Positions 17,210-26,230 of a DNA stretch of 64,000 nucleotides are shown piece by piece; position 1 is the first letter of the stretch; each line of letters starts with the position of its first letter. The notes beneath the pieces are model-generated. The model was not told the DNA's origin. It saw nothing but the letters and a program-made list of their open reading frames with translations, and searched no databases. Source of the DNA: Bacteroidales bacterium UBA1800. GTDB taxonomy: Bacteria > Bacteroidota > Bacteroidia > Bacteroidales > VadinHA17. Position numbers and translations under genes: made by a program. The stretch lies in the NCBI GenBank assembly GCA_002319915.1, contig DCFQ01000091.1, positions 406 through 64,405 on the forward strand, given 5' to 3'.

Positions 17210-18535
17210 TTATTTTTTTTCACGGGCCATTTTCATGGCTGTCGATTTGCCGAGCCTTATGTAATCGAGAAGAGGCCTGTTTGCAGGGCATGTGAAGCTG
17301 CACGATCCACACTCCATGCAGTCGGTGATCCTCTCACCGGCTGCCTTGTCAAACATGCTCTTTTCCGAAAGTGCTGCCAGCAGATACGGTTCAAGGTTCA
17401 TTGGACAGACCGAGATGCATTTTGAACACCTTATGCACGGCATTGCTGCGTTCCTCAAAGATTCATTTTCCGGAAGGACAACAATGCCGCTCATTCCCTT
17501 AACCACCGGAATATCCATATTGCTTATGGCTTTGCCCATCATAGGCCCTCCATTCACTACCTTCCCGGTCGATTCCGGCCTGCCCCCGGCAGCATCGATC
17601 AGCTTAAGCAGCGAAGTACCGGTCCTGACAAGGTAGTTGCCTGGCCTTGTAACATCTTTGCCGGTAACTGTCACAACTCTTTCAAAAAGGGGCTTGTTCT
17701 TCTGGACAGCCTCATAAACTGCAAAAGCCGTGGCAATGTTTTGTACCACAACCCCGACATCGATCGGCAGGTGCCCGGAGGGGACCTCCCTTCCGGTAAG
17801 GGCCCTGATAAGTTGTTTTTCCGCTCCCTGGGGATATTTGACTTTAAGCGGGTGAACAGTGATCCCGGTAAAGCTCCTGCTGATTTCCGTGAGGTGACTG
17901 ATGGCATTCAGCTTATTGTTCTCTATTCCAATCATTGCCTTTGTCACTCCAAGGGCCTTCATTAAGACAGAGACCCCGGCCAGGATCTCTTCTCCCTTCT
18001 CCAGCATAAGCCTGTGATCGGAAGTAAGGTACGGCTCACATTCGACTCCGTTGATTATCAGAACTTCACATTTCTTCCCTTCAGGAACAGTCAGTTTTAC
18101 ATGAGATGGGAATGCTGCCCCGCCGAGCCCCACGATTCCACACTCATAGCATTTCCCGACTATTTCTTCCTTTGACAGGTTGCATTCCCTGTTAACTTTT
18201 TGATCCCTGTCGATCGTTTCGGCCCAGTCGTCGCCTGCAACATCAATAAAAACGGCAGTCTGCCTGAATCCTGTTCCGTCCAGAACACTCTCGATCTTGC
18301 TTACAGTACCCGAAACTGATGAATGGATATTTGTAGACATAAAACCATTTCCACGGGCGATCAACTGGCCCGTCCGGACTTTATCACCTTTCTCTACCAC
18401 AGGTACGGCTGGCGTCCCGATATGCTGGGAGACCGGTATAACTACCTTTTCAGGAACCGGAAGGACTTCAATGGGTACTTCCGCAGTCAGCTTGTTTTCA
18501 GGAGGATGGACGCCCCCTGATGGAAATGTTTTCAA
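17210..18535 (-). CDS. rnfC: Ion-translocating oxidoreductase complex subunit C (RnfC)
   Basis: RnfC is the peripheral cytoplasmic subunit that binds NAD(H), FMN and two [4Fe-4S] clusters and connects the Rnf complex to NAD+. The 441-residue protein has the Nqo1-like domain with a glycine-rich segment (GIVGLGGAAFPSHVK), the SLBB region, and a C-terminal ferredoxin domain with two cysteine sets, CIRCSKCISVCP and CMECGSCSFTCP. The C-terminal extension seen in enterobacterial RsxC is absent, as is usual for Bacteroidota. It lies 29 bp after rnfB and 20 bp before rnfD. Confidence 0.95.
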   Translation of the reverse strand: MKTFPSGGVHPPENKLTAEVPIEVLPVPEKVVIPVSQHIGTPAVPVVEKGDKVRTGQLIARGNGFMSTNIHSSVSGTVSKIESVLDGTGFRQTAVFIDVAGDDWAETIDRDQKVNRECNLSKEEIVGKCYECGIVGLGGAAFPSHVKLTVPEGKKCEVLIINGVECEPYLTSDHRLMLEKGEEILAGVSVLMKALGVTKAMIGIENNKLNAISHLTEISRSFTGITVHPLKVKYPQGAEKQLIRALTGREVPSGHLPIDVGVVVQNIATAFAVYEAVQKNKPLFERVVTVTGKDVTRPGNYLVRTGTSLLKLIDAAGGRPESTGKVVNGGPMMGKAISNMDIPVVKGMSGIVVLPENESLRNAAMPCIRCSKCISVCPMNLEPYLLAALSEKSMFDKAAGERITDCMECGSCSFTCPANRPLLDYIRLGKSTAMKMAREKK

Positions 18536-18564
18536 GATATTTATAGTTTAAAATTTCTCAAATA

Positions 18565-19428
18565 CTAAATACTTGCATTTTCTTCAACGGGCTCGGCTTT
18601 TGAGACCCGCGGAGGAAAATTGACCTCAACAATAGCATTGGTCGGGCATTCCGCAACGCACTTCCTGCAGAGTGTGCATTTCGACGCATCAATATATGCA
18701 AGATTGTTCTCGATCGTAATTGCACCGAATTTGCACACATTGACACATTTATTGCAGCCGATGCAGGCAACTTTGCAGGCTCTCCTGGCCGCTCCTCCCT
18801 TGTCGCAGTTGGAGCAGGCAACATATATCTTCCTGTCCTTCTTTCCTTTCTTCCTGAGTTCGATTCTGTGGCGCGGACAGGCTTTTACGCATGCCCCGCA
18901 CGACACACATTTTTCATCAATAACGACCGGGAGCCCGGTTCTCTCATCAAGATACATGGCCCCGAAGGTGCACGATCTTACGCAATCCCCGTTGCCAATG
19001 CAGCCATAGCTGCAGTCACTCTCGCCGATATAGAGGCTGTTTGAGATCCTGCAATCGGCAGTGCCGTCGTAACGTGATGTTCTTGGCCTTGACTCCGGTG
19101 TCCCGTTGCAAAGGACAACAGCTACTGTCGGATCTACAACAGGCGCTACTTTCCCGAGAATCCTGGCAGCCTCTTTCATGGCAGCTTCACCGCCGACCGG
19201 GCAATTAAGCCCTTCAAAAGAATCGGACCTGACCATGGCTTCAGCCAGATTCCTGCACCCTGCAAATCCGCAGCCCCCGCAATTCGCTGATGGAAGAAAT
19301 GCCTGGATCTCGTCAATCCTCGGATCCTCGAACACCTTGAACTTTTGGGCCACAAAGTAGAGGATGACCGATGAAACAAGGGCAAGCAGGCTTAGGGAAA
19401 CAACTGTTATCAGAACTGTGGAATTCAT
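18565..19428 (-). CDS. rnfB: Ion-translocating oxidoreductase complex subunit B (RnfB), multi-cluster ferredoxin
   Basis: RnfB accepts electrons from soluble ferredoxin and passes them into the Rnf complex. The 287-residue protein has an N-terminal membrane anchor (about 5-27), then an Fe-S domain with Cys50, 53, 58 and 76 (the CGGCGFAGC motif). A cysteine-rich region follows, with groups at 139-153, 174-184, 205-222, 222-232 and 251-261. The last ones, CIGCNKCVNVC and CTLCRKCVAECP, are canonical [4Fe-4S] motifs. The number of cysteines would support about six clusters, more than proteobacterial RsxB. It begins 3 bp after the RseC-like gene, so this reading of operon order is secure. Confidence 0.95.
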   Translation of the reverse strand: MNSTVLITVVSLSLLALVSSVILYFVAQKFKVFEDPRIDEIQAFLPSANCGGCGFAGCRNLAEAMVRSDSFEGLNCPVGGEAAMKEAARILGKVAPVVDPTVAVVLCNGTPESRPRTSRYDGTADCRISNSLYIGESDCSYGCIGNGDCVRSCTFGAMYLDERTGLPVVIDEKCVSCGACVKACPRHRIELRKKGKKDRKIYVACSNCDKGGAARRACKVACIGCNKCVNVCKFGAITIENNLAYIDASKCTLCRKCVAECPTNAIVEVNFPPRVSKAEPVEENASI

Positions 19429-19431
19429 CTT

Positions 19432-19854
19432 TCAGACCTTTAATGCAAAAATGAAACTTCTGTCAATCTTGTTCCTGACAAGGTATAATATAAGGAAGTA
19501 GGGTATCAGGATGCCAATTGAAACAAGCCCGGCAGTAAGCTCGGAAAATGAAATTGATACCAGGATTACCAGGGATGTGATCATTATGAAAAGTGGAAGG
19601 ATGTACCCGAGCAGGACCGCCTTCATTCCCATCGATTGCTGCATGAGGACTGTTATAGGATCTCCCTTGGCAACATCAAATCTCCCTTCAACGCTGATCA
19701 GCTTATCTTCCTTTCCGGAAATGTTGCACAGGTTCTCCGCATGGCAGCCCGAACATGCCGATGCGGATGAAATTCTGACAACCACTGAATTAATGCCGAC
19801 CTCCTCAACGATCCCGTCATGCTTTATCGGCTCCTTCACACTCCTTTTTTTCAT
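19432..19854 (-). CDS. RseC/SoxR-reducing-system family protein
   Basis: This 140-residue inner-membrane protein has an N-terminal domain with a cysteine cluster (Cys34, Cys37 and Cys43 in ACSGCHAENLC) and two C-terminal membrane segments (about 80-100 and 105-125). That layout matches the RseC family, which is linked to Rsx/Rnf complexes and in E. coli helps keep SoxR reduced. It leads the rnf operon and ends 3 bp before rnfB, so a role in Rnf assembly or in reducing a partner is likely. A TAATTTTG element (19890-19883) lies about 29 bases upstream of the start and matches the Bacteroidota -7 box, but no -33 element sits at the usual distance. Confidence 0.85.
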   Translation of the reverse strand: MKKRSVKEPIKHDGIVEEVGINSVVVRISSASACSGCHAENLCNISGKEDKLISVEGRFDVAKGDPITVLMQQSMGMKAVLLGYILPLFIMITSLVILVSISFSELTAGLVSIGILIPYFLILYLVRNKIDRSFIFALKV

Positions 19855-19970
19855 AAAAAAATGCCGACTGAAATAACGGGGCCAAAATTATTAAACGGTG
19901 CCAAATAGCCCGTGTCTTTTATCATATTTTAGAGATGGCCTGGTTATTTATAACAATTCTAAATAAGCTT

Positions 19971-22079
19971 TCAGCTGATGCTGCTCCACGATTGCTTCTG
20001 GCTGAAGAGCCTTTTTAGCTCAGTCCGCAGGATCGCATTCTGTGGCTCATCGAGCTGCGGATCTCCGTCAAGGATCTTTTCTGCAATTCCTCTCACATAT
20101 TCGATCACCTGGCCGTCCTTTGCCAGGCTGGCAATTCTCAGGTCAAACGGGATGCCGCTCTGCTGCGTGCCTTCAAGGTCGCCCGGGCCGCGCAGTTGCA
20201 GGTCCATTTCAGCGATCTCAAATCCGTCACTTGACCTGACCATCACCTCGAGTCGTTTTGAAGCTTCACGGGTCAGCTTGTCGGCGCTCATCAGGATGCA
20301 GTACGACTGGTCGGCACCCCTCCCGACCCTGCCCCTGAGCTGATGAAGCTGTGAGAGACCGAATCGTTCCGCGCTTTCAATTACCATCACTGTTGCATTA
20401 GGAATATCGACACCGACTTCTATCACGGTGGTGGCAACCAGAATATGGGCATATCCTTCCCTGAACAGCCTCATTGATGACTCTTTATCGGCAGGTGTCA
20501 TCTTCCCGTGCACGATGCTGATACAGTATTTGGGCGCCGGGAAGACCCGGGAAATGGTATCCCAGCCATCCTCCAGGTCCTTATAGTCCATTTTCTCCGA
20601 CTCCTTGATCAGCGGATAAACCACAAATATCTGACGGCCAAGCGCTATCTGGCTCCTGAGGAACCCAAACACCTTGTTCCGTTCGGAATCGAGGTAATGC
20701 ATCGTTTTTACCGGGACCCGTCCGGGGGGCAGCTCGTCAATGACCGACACATCGAGATCACCGTAAAGGGTCATCGCCAGTGTCCTTGGTATCGGGGTCG
20801 CAGTCATCACCAGGACATGCGGCGGATTGCTGCTTTTTTCCCAGAGCCGGGCCCGCTGTGCAACACCGAACCGGTGCTGCTCATCAATTATGACAAGTCC
20901 GAGATTCAGGAACCTGACATTCTCCTCGATCAGGGCATGGGTGCCGATGAGGATATTGAGTGAACCATCCTGCAGAGCTTTGTCGACCGACTCCCTTGCG
21001 CTTTTTTTGCTGGATCCTGTCAGAAGGCTCACTTTCAGGCTAATCCCTTCGAGCATTTTGCTTATTGTCTGGTAATGCTGCATCGCGAGGATCTCTGTGG
21101 GGGCCATCAGGCACGCCTGGTACCCGTTGTCAACGGCAATCAGCATGCTCATCAGCGCAACCAGCGTCTTGCCGCTCCCGACATCCCCCTGAAGAAGCCT
21201 GTTCATCTGTCTTCCCGATCCGAGATCCTTCCTTATCTCTTTCATCACTTTTTTCTGAGCCCCGGTCAGCGAAAAAGGGAGGTTGTTGTAATAAAAATTA
21301 TAGAAATTCTCCCCGACACTTGAAAACACGAATCCCTTGTTCTTCTGGTTCCTGTAGGTTTTGTATCTGAGGAGGTTAAGCTCGATGTAAAAGAGCTCTT
21401 CGAACCGGAACCTGTATCTCGATTTTTCCATTTCCTGCACATTGCCGGGGAAATGGATCTTGTGCAGAGCCTCATGAAGCTCCATCAGATGGTAGCCCGA
21501 AACGATATAAGCCGGCAGTGTCTCAGGGATCCTGAACTTTATTTGTTTAAGCAGGTTCCCGGTTAGCTTGCTGATAGTCTTCGATGTAATGAACTGCGCC
21601 TTAAGCTTCTCTGTAGTGTTGTACTGTGCCTGCAGAGCCGAATTTATCCTCTGTGAGGCTTTCTCGGAGGCTTCTATCTCAGGGTGGATTATATTGACCA
21701 CACCGTTGAAAACACCAGGTTTGCCGAATACGATATACTCGATCCCGGTGGTATAACTGGCGGTGATCCATTTTATGCCCTTGAACCAGACAAGCTTCAT
21801 CGCACCGGTTTCATCATAAAATTCCGCCACCAGCCTTTTTCCTGATCCGAACCCTTCCGTGGAATATCCCCTGATGTAACCTTTTACCTGCACGAAAGGC
21901 AGATCGGGGTCGAGTTCCGCGATCTTGTAGAACCTGGTCCGGTCAACATACCTGTAGGGAAAGTAGTAAAGCAGGTCGCGGAATGTGCTTATATTAAGCT
22001 CACTGTTAAGCAATTCTGCTCTCTTGGGCCCTACTCCTGACAGGTAGGTTATATTTGAATCAAGGAAATCCTGCATCAT
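19971..22079 (-). CDS. recG: ATP-dependent DNA helicase RecG
   Basis: RecG remodels stalled replication forks and branched recombination intermediates. The 702-residue protein has the N-terminal wedge domain (YLSGVGPKRAELLN at the start, OB-fold region about 60-160), then helicase motifs. These include Walker A in LLQGDVGSGKTLVALM, the DEQH box in VIIDEQHRFG, the TATPIPRTLAMT motif and the QLRGRVGRG motif VI. The length is typical. It is transcribed away from the methyltransferase gene with 86 bp between starts and is separate from the rnf operon, which begins 116 bp downstream. Confidence 0.97.
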   Translation of the reverse strand: MMQDFLDSNITYLSGVGPKRAELLNSELNISTFRDLLYYFPYRYVDRTRFYKIAELDPDLPFVQVKGYIRGYSTEGFGSGKRLVAEFYDETGAMKLVWFKGIKWITASYTTGIEYIVFGKPGVFNGVVNIIHPEIEASEKASQRINSALQAQYNTTEKLKAQFITSKTISKLTGNLLKQIKFRIPETLPAYIVSGYHLMELHEALHKIHFPGNVQEMEKSRYRFRFEELFYIELNLLRYKTYRNQKNKGFVFSSVGENFYNFYYNNLPFSLTGAQKKVMKEIRKDLGSGRQMNRLLQGDVGSGKTLVALMSMLIAVDNGYQACLMAPTEILAMQHYQTISKMLEGISLKVSLLTGSSKKSARESVDKALQDGSLNILIGTHALIEENVRFLNLGLVIIDEQHRFGVAQRARLWEKSSNPPHVLVMTATPIPRTLAMTLYGDLDVSVIDELPPGRVPVKTMHYLDSERNKVFGFLRSQIALGRQIFVVYPLIKESEKMDYKDLEDGWDTISRVFPAPKYCISIVHGKMTPADKESSMRLFREGYAHILVATTVIEVGVDIPNATVMVIESAERFGLSQLHQLRGRVGRGADQSYCILMSADKLTREASKRLEVMVRSSDGFEIAEMDLQLRGPGDLEGTQQSGIPFDLRIASLAKDGQVIEYVRGIAEKILDGDPQLDEPQNAILRTELKRLFSQKQSWSSIS

Positions 22080-22165
22080 TCGTCCGTCTCTCTTCCCGCT
22101 GTAAAAAAGTTAATCCGAAATTAACTATTTTTGGAAACCTGTGCTAATCCAATCTTTTAACTCTG

Positions 22166-22954
22166 ATGGACCTTTATACAATTTTGGGATTTATCAGATA
22201 CCGGCTTTTTTCGCGACACGGAAAAGGTTACGGTATTCACAGCCCGTTCCTTTTTGACCTTGTGACAGAAGTATTCAGGAATAATCCTGATCCGGGAGTT
22301 GTCAATACCGTTGAAACCATGAGGAAGAAGATGATCTCTGATCACGGGATGATAACTGTAAATGACCTAGGGTCGGGTTCCGGAAGGATGAGGGAGAGGC
22401 AAAGGAAGATAAGTGACATTGCAAGGTTTTCCGCAGTGCCGGAAAAATACGGGATCTTTCTTTCAAAGATGGCAAAAGCCTTCGGCAAGCCGGCTATCTT
22501 GGAATTCGGTACCTCCCTTGGCATAAGTGCCATGTATATGGCCGCTGCATGTCCCGGACTTCCCCTTTACACCATCGAAGGGTGCAGTGAAACCTCCGCC
22601 ATTGCTTCGGCGAATTTCAGGGAAGCCGGGCTGACCAATATAAGGCTTGTAACGGGTTCGTTCGATAACGCTTTACCCCTCCTCATGAAGGAGGGACTGG
22701 TGCCCGGGCTGGTTTTTATTGACGGGGACCACAGGAAAGAGTCTCTTCTCAGGTATTTTGATTTTATCGCTGGGATCGCGGAAAACAACACTGTTGTGAT
22801 AATTGATGATATCCACTCGGGAGAGGAAATGGCTGATGCCTGGAAATCAATAAAGTCACATCCGGCGGTTACTGCATCCGTTGACATTTTCAGGATGGGA
22901 TTGGTTTTCTTCAGGAAGGGTGTCAGCGGGGTGAGTTGTGTGATCAGATATTAA
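22166..22954 (+). CDS. Class I SAM-dependent methyltransferase-like protein
   Basis: The 262-residue protein has a methyltransferase fold resembling O-methyltransferases. A glycine-rich SAM motif (ILEFGTSLGISAMYMA, about 111-126) is followed by an acidic residue after strand 2 (YTIEGCSE) and a VFIDGDH segment that fits motif III, with IIDDIHSGEEM further on. An N-terminal domain of about 90 residues (GYGIHSPFLFDLVTEVF) precedes the fold and is unlike catechol O-methyltransferases. The substrate is unknown. A TATTTTTG element at 22126-22133 is placed as a -7 box for this gene, without a clear -33. Confidence 0.75.
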   Translation: MDLYTILGFIRYRLFSRHGKGYGIHSPFLFDLVTEVFRNNPDPGVVNTVETMRKKMISDHGMITVNDLGSGSGRMRERQRKISDIARFSAVPEKYGIFLSKMAKAFGKPAILEFGTSLGISAMYMAAACPGLPLYTIEGCSETSAIASANFREAGLTNIRLVTGSFDNALPLLMKEGLVPGLVFIDGDHRKESLLRYFDFIAGIAENNTVVIIDDIHSGEEMADAWKSIKSHPAVTASVDIFRMGLVFFRKGVSGVSCVIRY

Positions 22955-23024
22955 CAAAAATTAAGAACCAATAATTTCTTATTTAAGATAATTAGGCTAA
23001 TTTCGAAACTTCAAAAATCAGATT

Positions 23025-23726
23025 ATGGATAAAGTTATTGAGATTCACGATATTGTTAAGAATTACCAGGTTGGATCGGTTGTTGTGAAAGCCTTAAGAT
23101 CGGTCTCGATCGATATTAACAAGAACGAATATGTGGCAATCATGGGCCCTTCCGGATCCGGGAAATCGACACTCATGAATCTCCTGGGCTGCCTCGACAC
23201 TCCGACGAGCGGTTCATATATCCTTAATGGCACCGATGTCAGCAAGATGGAAGATGACTACCTTGCCGAGATCAGGAACAAGGAGATCGGATTTGTTTTT
23301 CAGACCTTTAACCTGCTGCCCCGTTATACCGCTCTTGAAAATGTCACCCTTCCGCTGATCTACGCAGGCGTCCCGAAGGTTGACAGGGAGAAGGTTGCCA
23401 TTGAAACCCTCGAGCAGGTGGGACTTTCGGACAGGATGACCCACAAACCCAATGAGCTTTCCGGTGGCCAGAGGCAGCGCGTGGCAATTGCCAGGGCCCT
23501 TGTGAACAAACCCTCAATAATTCTTGCAGATGAGCCGACTGGAAATCTTGACAGCAAGACATCGCTCGATATTATGGGACTTCTCGATGCCATCCATAAG
23601 AAAGGGAATACAGTTATCCTTGTGACCCACGAGGAAGATATCGCAAATCATGCAGCAAGGATCGTCCGGCTTCTTGACGGAACTATTCACCAGGATTACG
23701 TGAATCAAAAGCGTATCCTGATCTGA
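23025..23726 (+). CDS. ABC transporter ATP-binding protein, MacB/LolD type
   Basis: This 233-residue ATPase has Walker [10 protein letters not shown] (41-49), signature LSGGQ (145-149), Walker B IILADE (165-170) with the catalytic glutamate Glu170, and the H-loop His202. It belongs to the MacB/LolD/FtsE branch, which works with FtsX-type permeases. No permease gene is adjacent: the upstream gene is a methyltransferase and the next one is a cobalamin adenosyltransferase. It may serve permeases elsewhere, such as the four large ones at 50-60 kb, but that is inference. Confidence 0.92.
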   Translation: MDKVIEIHDIVKNYQVGSVVVKALRSVSIDINKNEYVAIMGPSGSGKSTLMNLLGCLDTPTSGSYILNGTDVSKMEDDYLAEIRNKEIGFVFQTFNLLPRYTALENVTLPLIYAGVPKVDREKVAIETLEQVGLSDRMTHKPNELSGGQRQRVAIARALVNKPSIILADEPTGNLDSKTSLDIMGLLDAIHKKGNTVILVTHEEDIANHAARIVRLLDGTIHQDYVNQKRILI

Positions 23727-23771
23727 TACGATTAGAGCAGTTACACGGCCTGCTTTTAAATATTTCAACTG

Positions 23772-24314
23772 ATGAAGATCTATACCCATACGGGTGACGA
23801 TGGGACCACTTCGTTGTCGGGGGGGGAAAGGATACCTAAATCTGATCCTCGTATCGAAGCTTATGGATCAGTTGATGAGGTAATTGCATGGATCGGCCTG
23901 ATCAGGGGCTATGGGGAAAATGAGGGCAGGAAGGCGACCCTGATATATATCCAGGACCAGCTGATGAGATGCGCGGCCACTCTCGCAACCCGGGACCCTG
24001 AAGGAAGGCAACCCAATTTCCTGCCTGACGAACAATGTGTAGTGACCCTCGAACACGAGATCGATTTGATGGAAGAAATCCTGCCTCCGCTGGGTAACTT
24101 TATCCTTCCGGGAGGGAATCCCCTTGTATCTTATTGTCACATAGCTCGTTGCATATGCAGAAGGGCTGAGAGGGCGATCCTCGGCTTAAACAATCAGGAA
24201 AAAATTCCCGTTATTGTTTACAAATTCCTGAACAGACTTTCCGATTATTTGTTCGTGCTCGCCAGGGTAATTGGAAAAGAGCTTGACAATCAGGAAATTA
24301 GTTGGCACATCTGA
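23772..24314 (+). CDS. Cob(I)yrinic acid a,c-diamide adenosyltransferase, PduO type
   Basis: This cytosolic enzyme moves the adenosyl group of ATP to cob(I)alamin to form coenzyme B12. The 180-residue protein has the N-terminal ATP-binding stretch YTHTGDDGTTSLSGGERIPKSD, the RIEAYGSVDEV motif, and the C-terminal CICRRAERAI and LNRLSDYLFVLARV helices of the PduO fold. It lies 45 bp after the ABC ATPase gene. No cobalamin biosynthesis, transport or B12-dependent mutase gene is in the window, and I saw no cobalamin riboswitch in the short leader. The call to the PduO type is firm; PduO and the methylmalonyl-CoA-linked MMAB type cannot be told apart here. Confidence 0.93.
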   Translation: MKIYTHTGDDGTTSLSGGERIPKSDPRIEAYGSVDEVIAWIGLIRGYGENEGRKATLIYIQDQLMRCAATLATRDPEGRQPNFLPDEQCVVTLEHEIDLMEEILPPLGNFILPGGNPLVSYCHIARCICRRAERAILGLNNQEKIPVIVYKFLNRLSDYLFVLARVIGKELDNQEISWHI

Positions 24315-24339
24315 CCCTTCCTGAAAGACAAAGAAACAT

Positions 24340-24373
24340 TTGTTTTTTTGTTAAAATAATATATATATATTTG
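24340..24373 (+). promoter_or_regulatory. Bacteroidota-type promoter for the DUF2795 gene
   Basis: TATATTTG at 24366-24373 is an exact TAnnTTTG match, with TTG at 24340-24342 (spacer 23) or 24348-24350 (spacer 15) as a -33 element. Transcription would begin about 30 bases before the ATG at 24408. The surrounding sequence is strongly AT-rich. Confidence 0.5.
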
Positions 24374-24407
24374 CAAATTTTGTTGAACTAAATGTTAATC
24401 TCAGAGT

Positions 24408-24629
24408 ATGTACTGGACACTTGAATTAGCATCAAAACTCGAAGATGCCCCATGGCCTGCCACCAAGGACGAACTCATAGACTTTGCCATTAGGTCAGGT
24501 GCCCCGATGGAAGTCATTGAGAATTTGCAGGAAATTGAGGATGAGGGAGATATTTATGAGAGCATTGAAGACATATGGCCGGATTATCCCAGTAAGGATG
24601 ACTTCTTTTTTAATGAGGATGAATATTAG
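24408..24629 (+). CDS. DUF2795 family small acidic protein
   Basis: This 73-residue protein belongs to the DUF2795 family, which is widespread and strongly conserved in Bacteroidota but has no known function. It opens with MYWTLELASKLEDAPWPATKDELIDFAIRS and ends in a very acidic tail (DDFFFNEDEY). There is no signal peptide or membrane segment, so it is cytosolic. Its own promoter and the 93-bp gap from the adenosyltransferase gene suggest independent, possibly abundant expression. The 3' end faces the OstA-like gene with 20 bp between them. Confidence 0.88.
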   Translation: MYWTLELASKLEDAPWPATKDELIDFAIRSGAPMEVIENLQEIEDEGDIYESIEDIWPDYPSKDDFFFNEDEY

Positions 24630-24649
24630 AAAGTTTAGAACCTACTCAG

Positions 24650-26230
24650 TCACTGTTTCCTAAATATATCTGTTTTGTCCTTTGGACGGATCTTTTCCAG
24701 CCAGGAAAATCCTTCGAGACGCAATGTACCCGCTTCTTTTTTAGCCGGCGGATCAATTACCCCTTCGGGGTTCTGGAGCTCATTTATCCCGGTTATTTTT
24801 CCTTTGTCGACCATGATCTCGATTCTGGCACATTTGGCCCTGTTCACACCAACGATCCTCTCACCGTCGAGCAGATAATAGATAGTTTCCCCGTTCCCGG
24901 TAATGTTGATCTTATACAGTTCATTGTCACGAAAATAACCGGTAAGCATGCGTCCCTTTACCTGGTTGTACCTCAGCCTGTCGACCTCGCTGGTAACGAA
25001 TGCCGAATTGTAAAGCTCCATCCTTTCGGCCTGCCTGTTTTTGGTAAATATGGCAATTGAATCGGAAACCAGCTGGTTCTCTTTCGACCAGATCACAGGG
25101 TTCCTGTAGAGCCTTATCACCGAATCCCTGAAGCTGTAGGAGAGGGAGTCGCATTTTCCCTGCAGATCCTTGCTGAAGATTCGGCACCCATGGTAGGCCC
25201 GCAGCAGCCTGTAAGCCTTACCGGGCACTTCCCCGATCGTGACGGCACTTATTGTATCTGAATGCATGAAAAGGGAATCTTTGTCCGAGACCTGGATAAA
25301 CTGAGCTTTTTTTGTCACCATGAACCTTTCCGGGGTCTTGTAATACCAGGCGTAATCACCCTTGACTATTATATTATTGGTCGTATCGGTGATGGCGGTA
25401 TTCCTGAATGCCTGGCCGTAACCCTTTACCCCGTCGTAATAAAGTGAATCGCCCGTGATTATTTGCTGCCGGTTGTTGATAAGGGCATTCTTCCATATCC
25501 GTGAGATGTCATTCCTGGTATCGTACCAGCCTTTCTCACAGTAGAGGTAAATGCTGTCGCCGGTCAGTTCCGACGGCCCGGTGAAATATGATGTCTCTGT
25601 TTTGGTATTGTAATCCATCGTGTCGGCAGTCATGACATAATCGGGATTGACGATCTTTACACTGTCCTTGAAATGGAAAAGATCATCGGAGACATAGTAA
25701 ATGCCTACAATGCTTGTGAGCGTATTCTCTCCGTTTATTATTCTGCCGTGATCGTTGTACCTCGCGATCTTCCTGGCGACATCATATTTTATCGAATTGG
25801 TATAGAGATGTGTCTCTTTGTTCACCAGTTCAACATTCCCGTCGACCGATGCGTCCTGGAGGTTGCCGTCGTAAAAAAGGCTGTCGCCGGTGAGGTGAAG
25901 AGTATCTCCCTGGTTAATGCGGATCCTGCTCCAGGCTTTTACCTGGTCATTGGCAGAAAAGTAGTGAGCGCTGTCACAGTTCATGAGAGCATCATTGTGC
26001 TTCAGGGATACGTCGCCAACAAGCCTCATCAGCCTCCGGCCGGTCCCCGGTTCAAGCTCCTCGTATCCCTCATTCGAATGCAGCACCTCGACCCTTCTCT
26101 TGCCGGGCCTCTCTGACTGGAAATCCTGGCTGTAAGAGGCTGTGCCTGATAAAAAGATAATTATTACAGAAAGAAGACTCCTGAAATTAAAGAGTTTGTT
26201 CAGATCAAGCGGAATTATTGTTTCAGCCAT
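24650..26230 (-). CDS. OstA/LptA-like organic solvent tolerance protein
   Basis: This protein (526 residues) has an N-terminal hydrophobic export signal ending near ASYSQ (residue 34) and a long beta-rich body with repeated short strands such as LTGDSLFYDG, ITGDSLYYDG and VSLKHNDALMNCDSAHYF. These match the OstA-like N-domain shared by LptA and LptD, so it may form part of a lipopolysaccharide bridge or a related periplasmic beta-jellyroll assembly. It is much longer than LptA (about 180 residues) and lacks an obvious LptD barrel. It starts 16 bp inside the end of the SurA-like gene and is the last gene of the guaB-to-ostA run. Confidence 0.8.
   Translation of the reverse strand: MAETIIPLDLNKLFNFRSLLSVIIIFLSGTASYSQDFQSERPGKRRVEVLHSNEGYEELEPGTGRRLMRLVGDVSLKHNDALMNCDSAHYFSANDQVKAWSRIRINQGDTLHLTGDSLFYDGNLQDASVDGNVELVNKETHLYTNSIKYDVARKIARYNDHGRIINGENTLTSIVGIYYVSDDLFHFKDSVKIVNPDYVMTADTMDYNTKTETSYFTGPSELTGDSIYLYCEKGWYDTRNDISRIWKNALINNRQQIITGDSLYYDGVKGYGQAFRNTAITDTTNNIIVKGDYAWYYKTPERFMVTKKAQFIQVSDKDSLFMHSDTISAVTIGEVPGKAYRLLRAYHGCRIFSKDLQGKCDSLSYSFRDSVIRLYRNPVIWSKENQLVSDSIAIFTKNRQAERMELYNSAFVTSEVDRLRYNQVKGRMLTGYFRDNELYKINITGNGETIYYLLDGERIVGVNRAKCARIEIMVDKGKITGINELQNPEGVIDPPAKKEAGTLRLEGFSWLEKIRPKDKTDIFRKQ

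Noticed and set aside
23727..23771. Cobalamin riboswitch before the adenosyltransferase
   Set aside because: The gap is only 45 bp, far too short for the B12 aptamer, and no B12-box sequence is visible.
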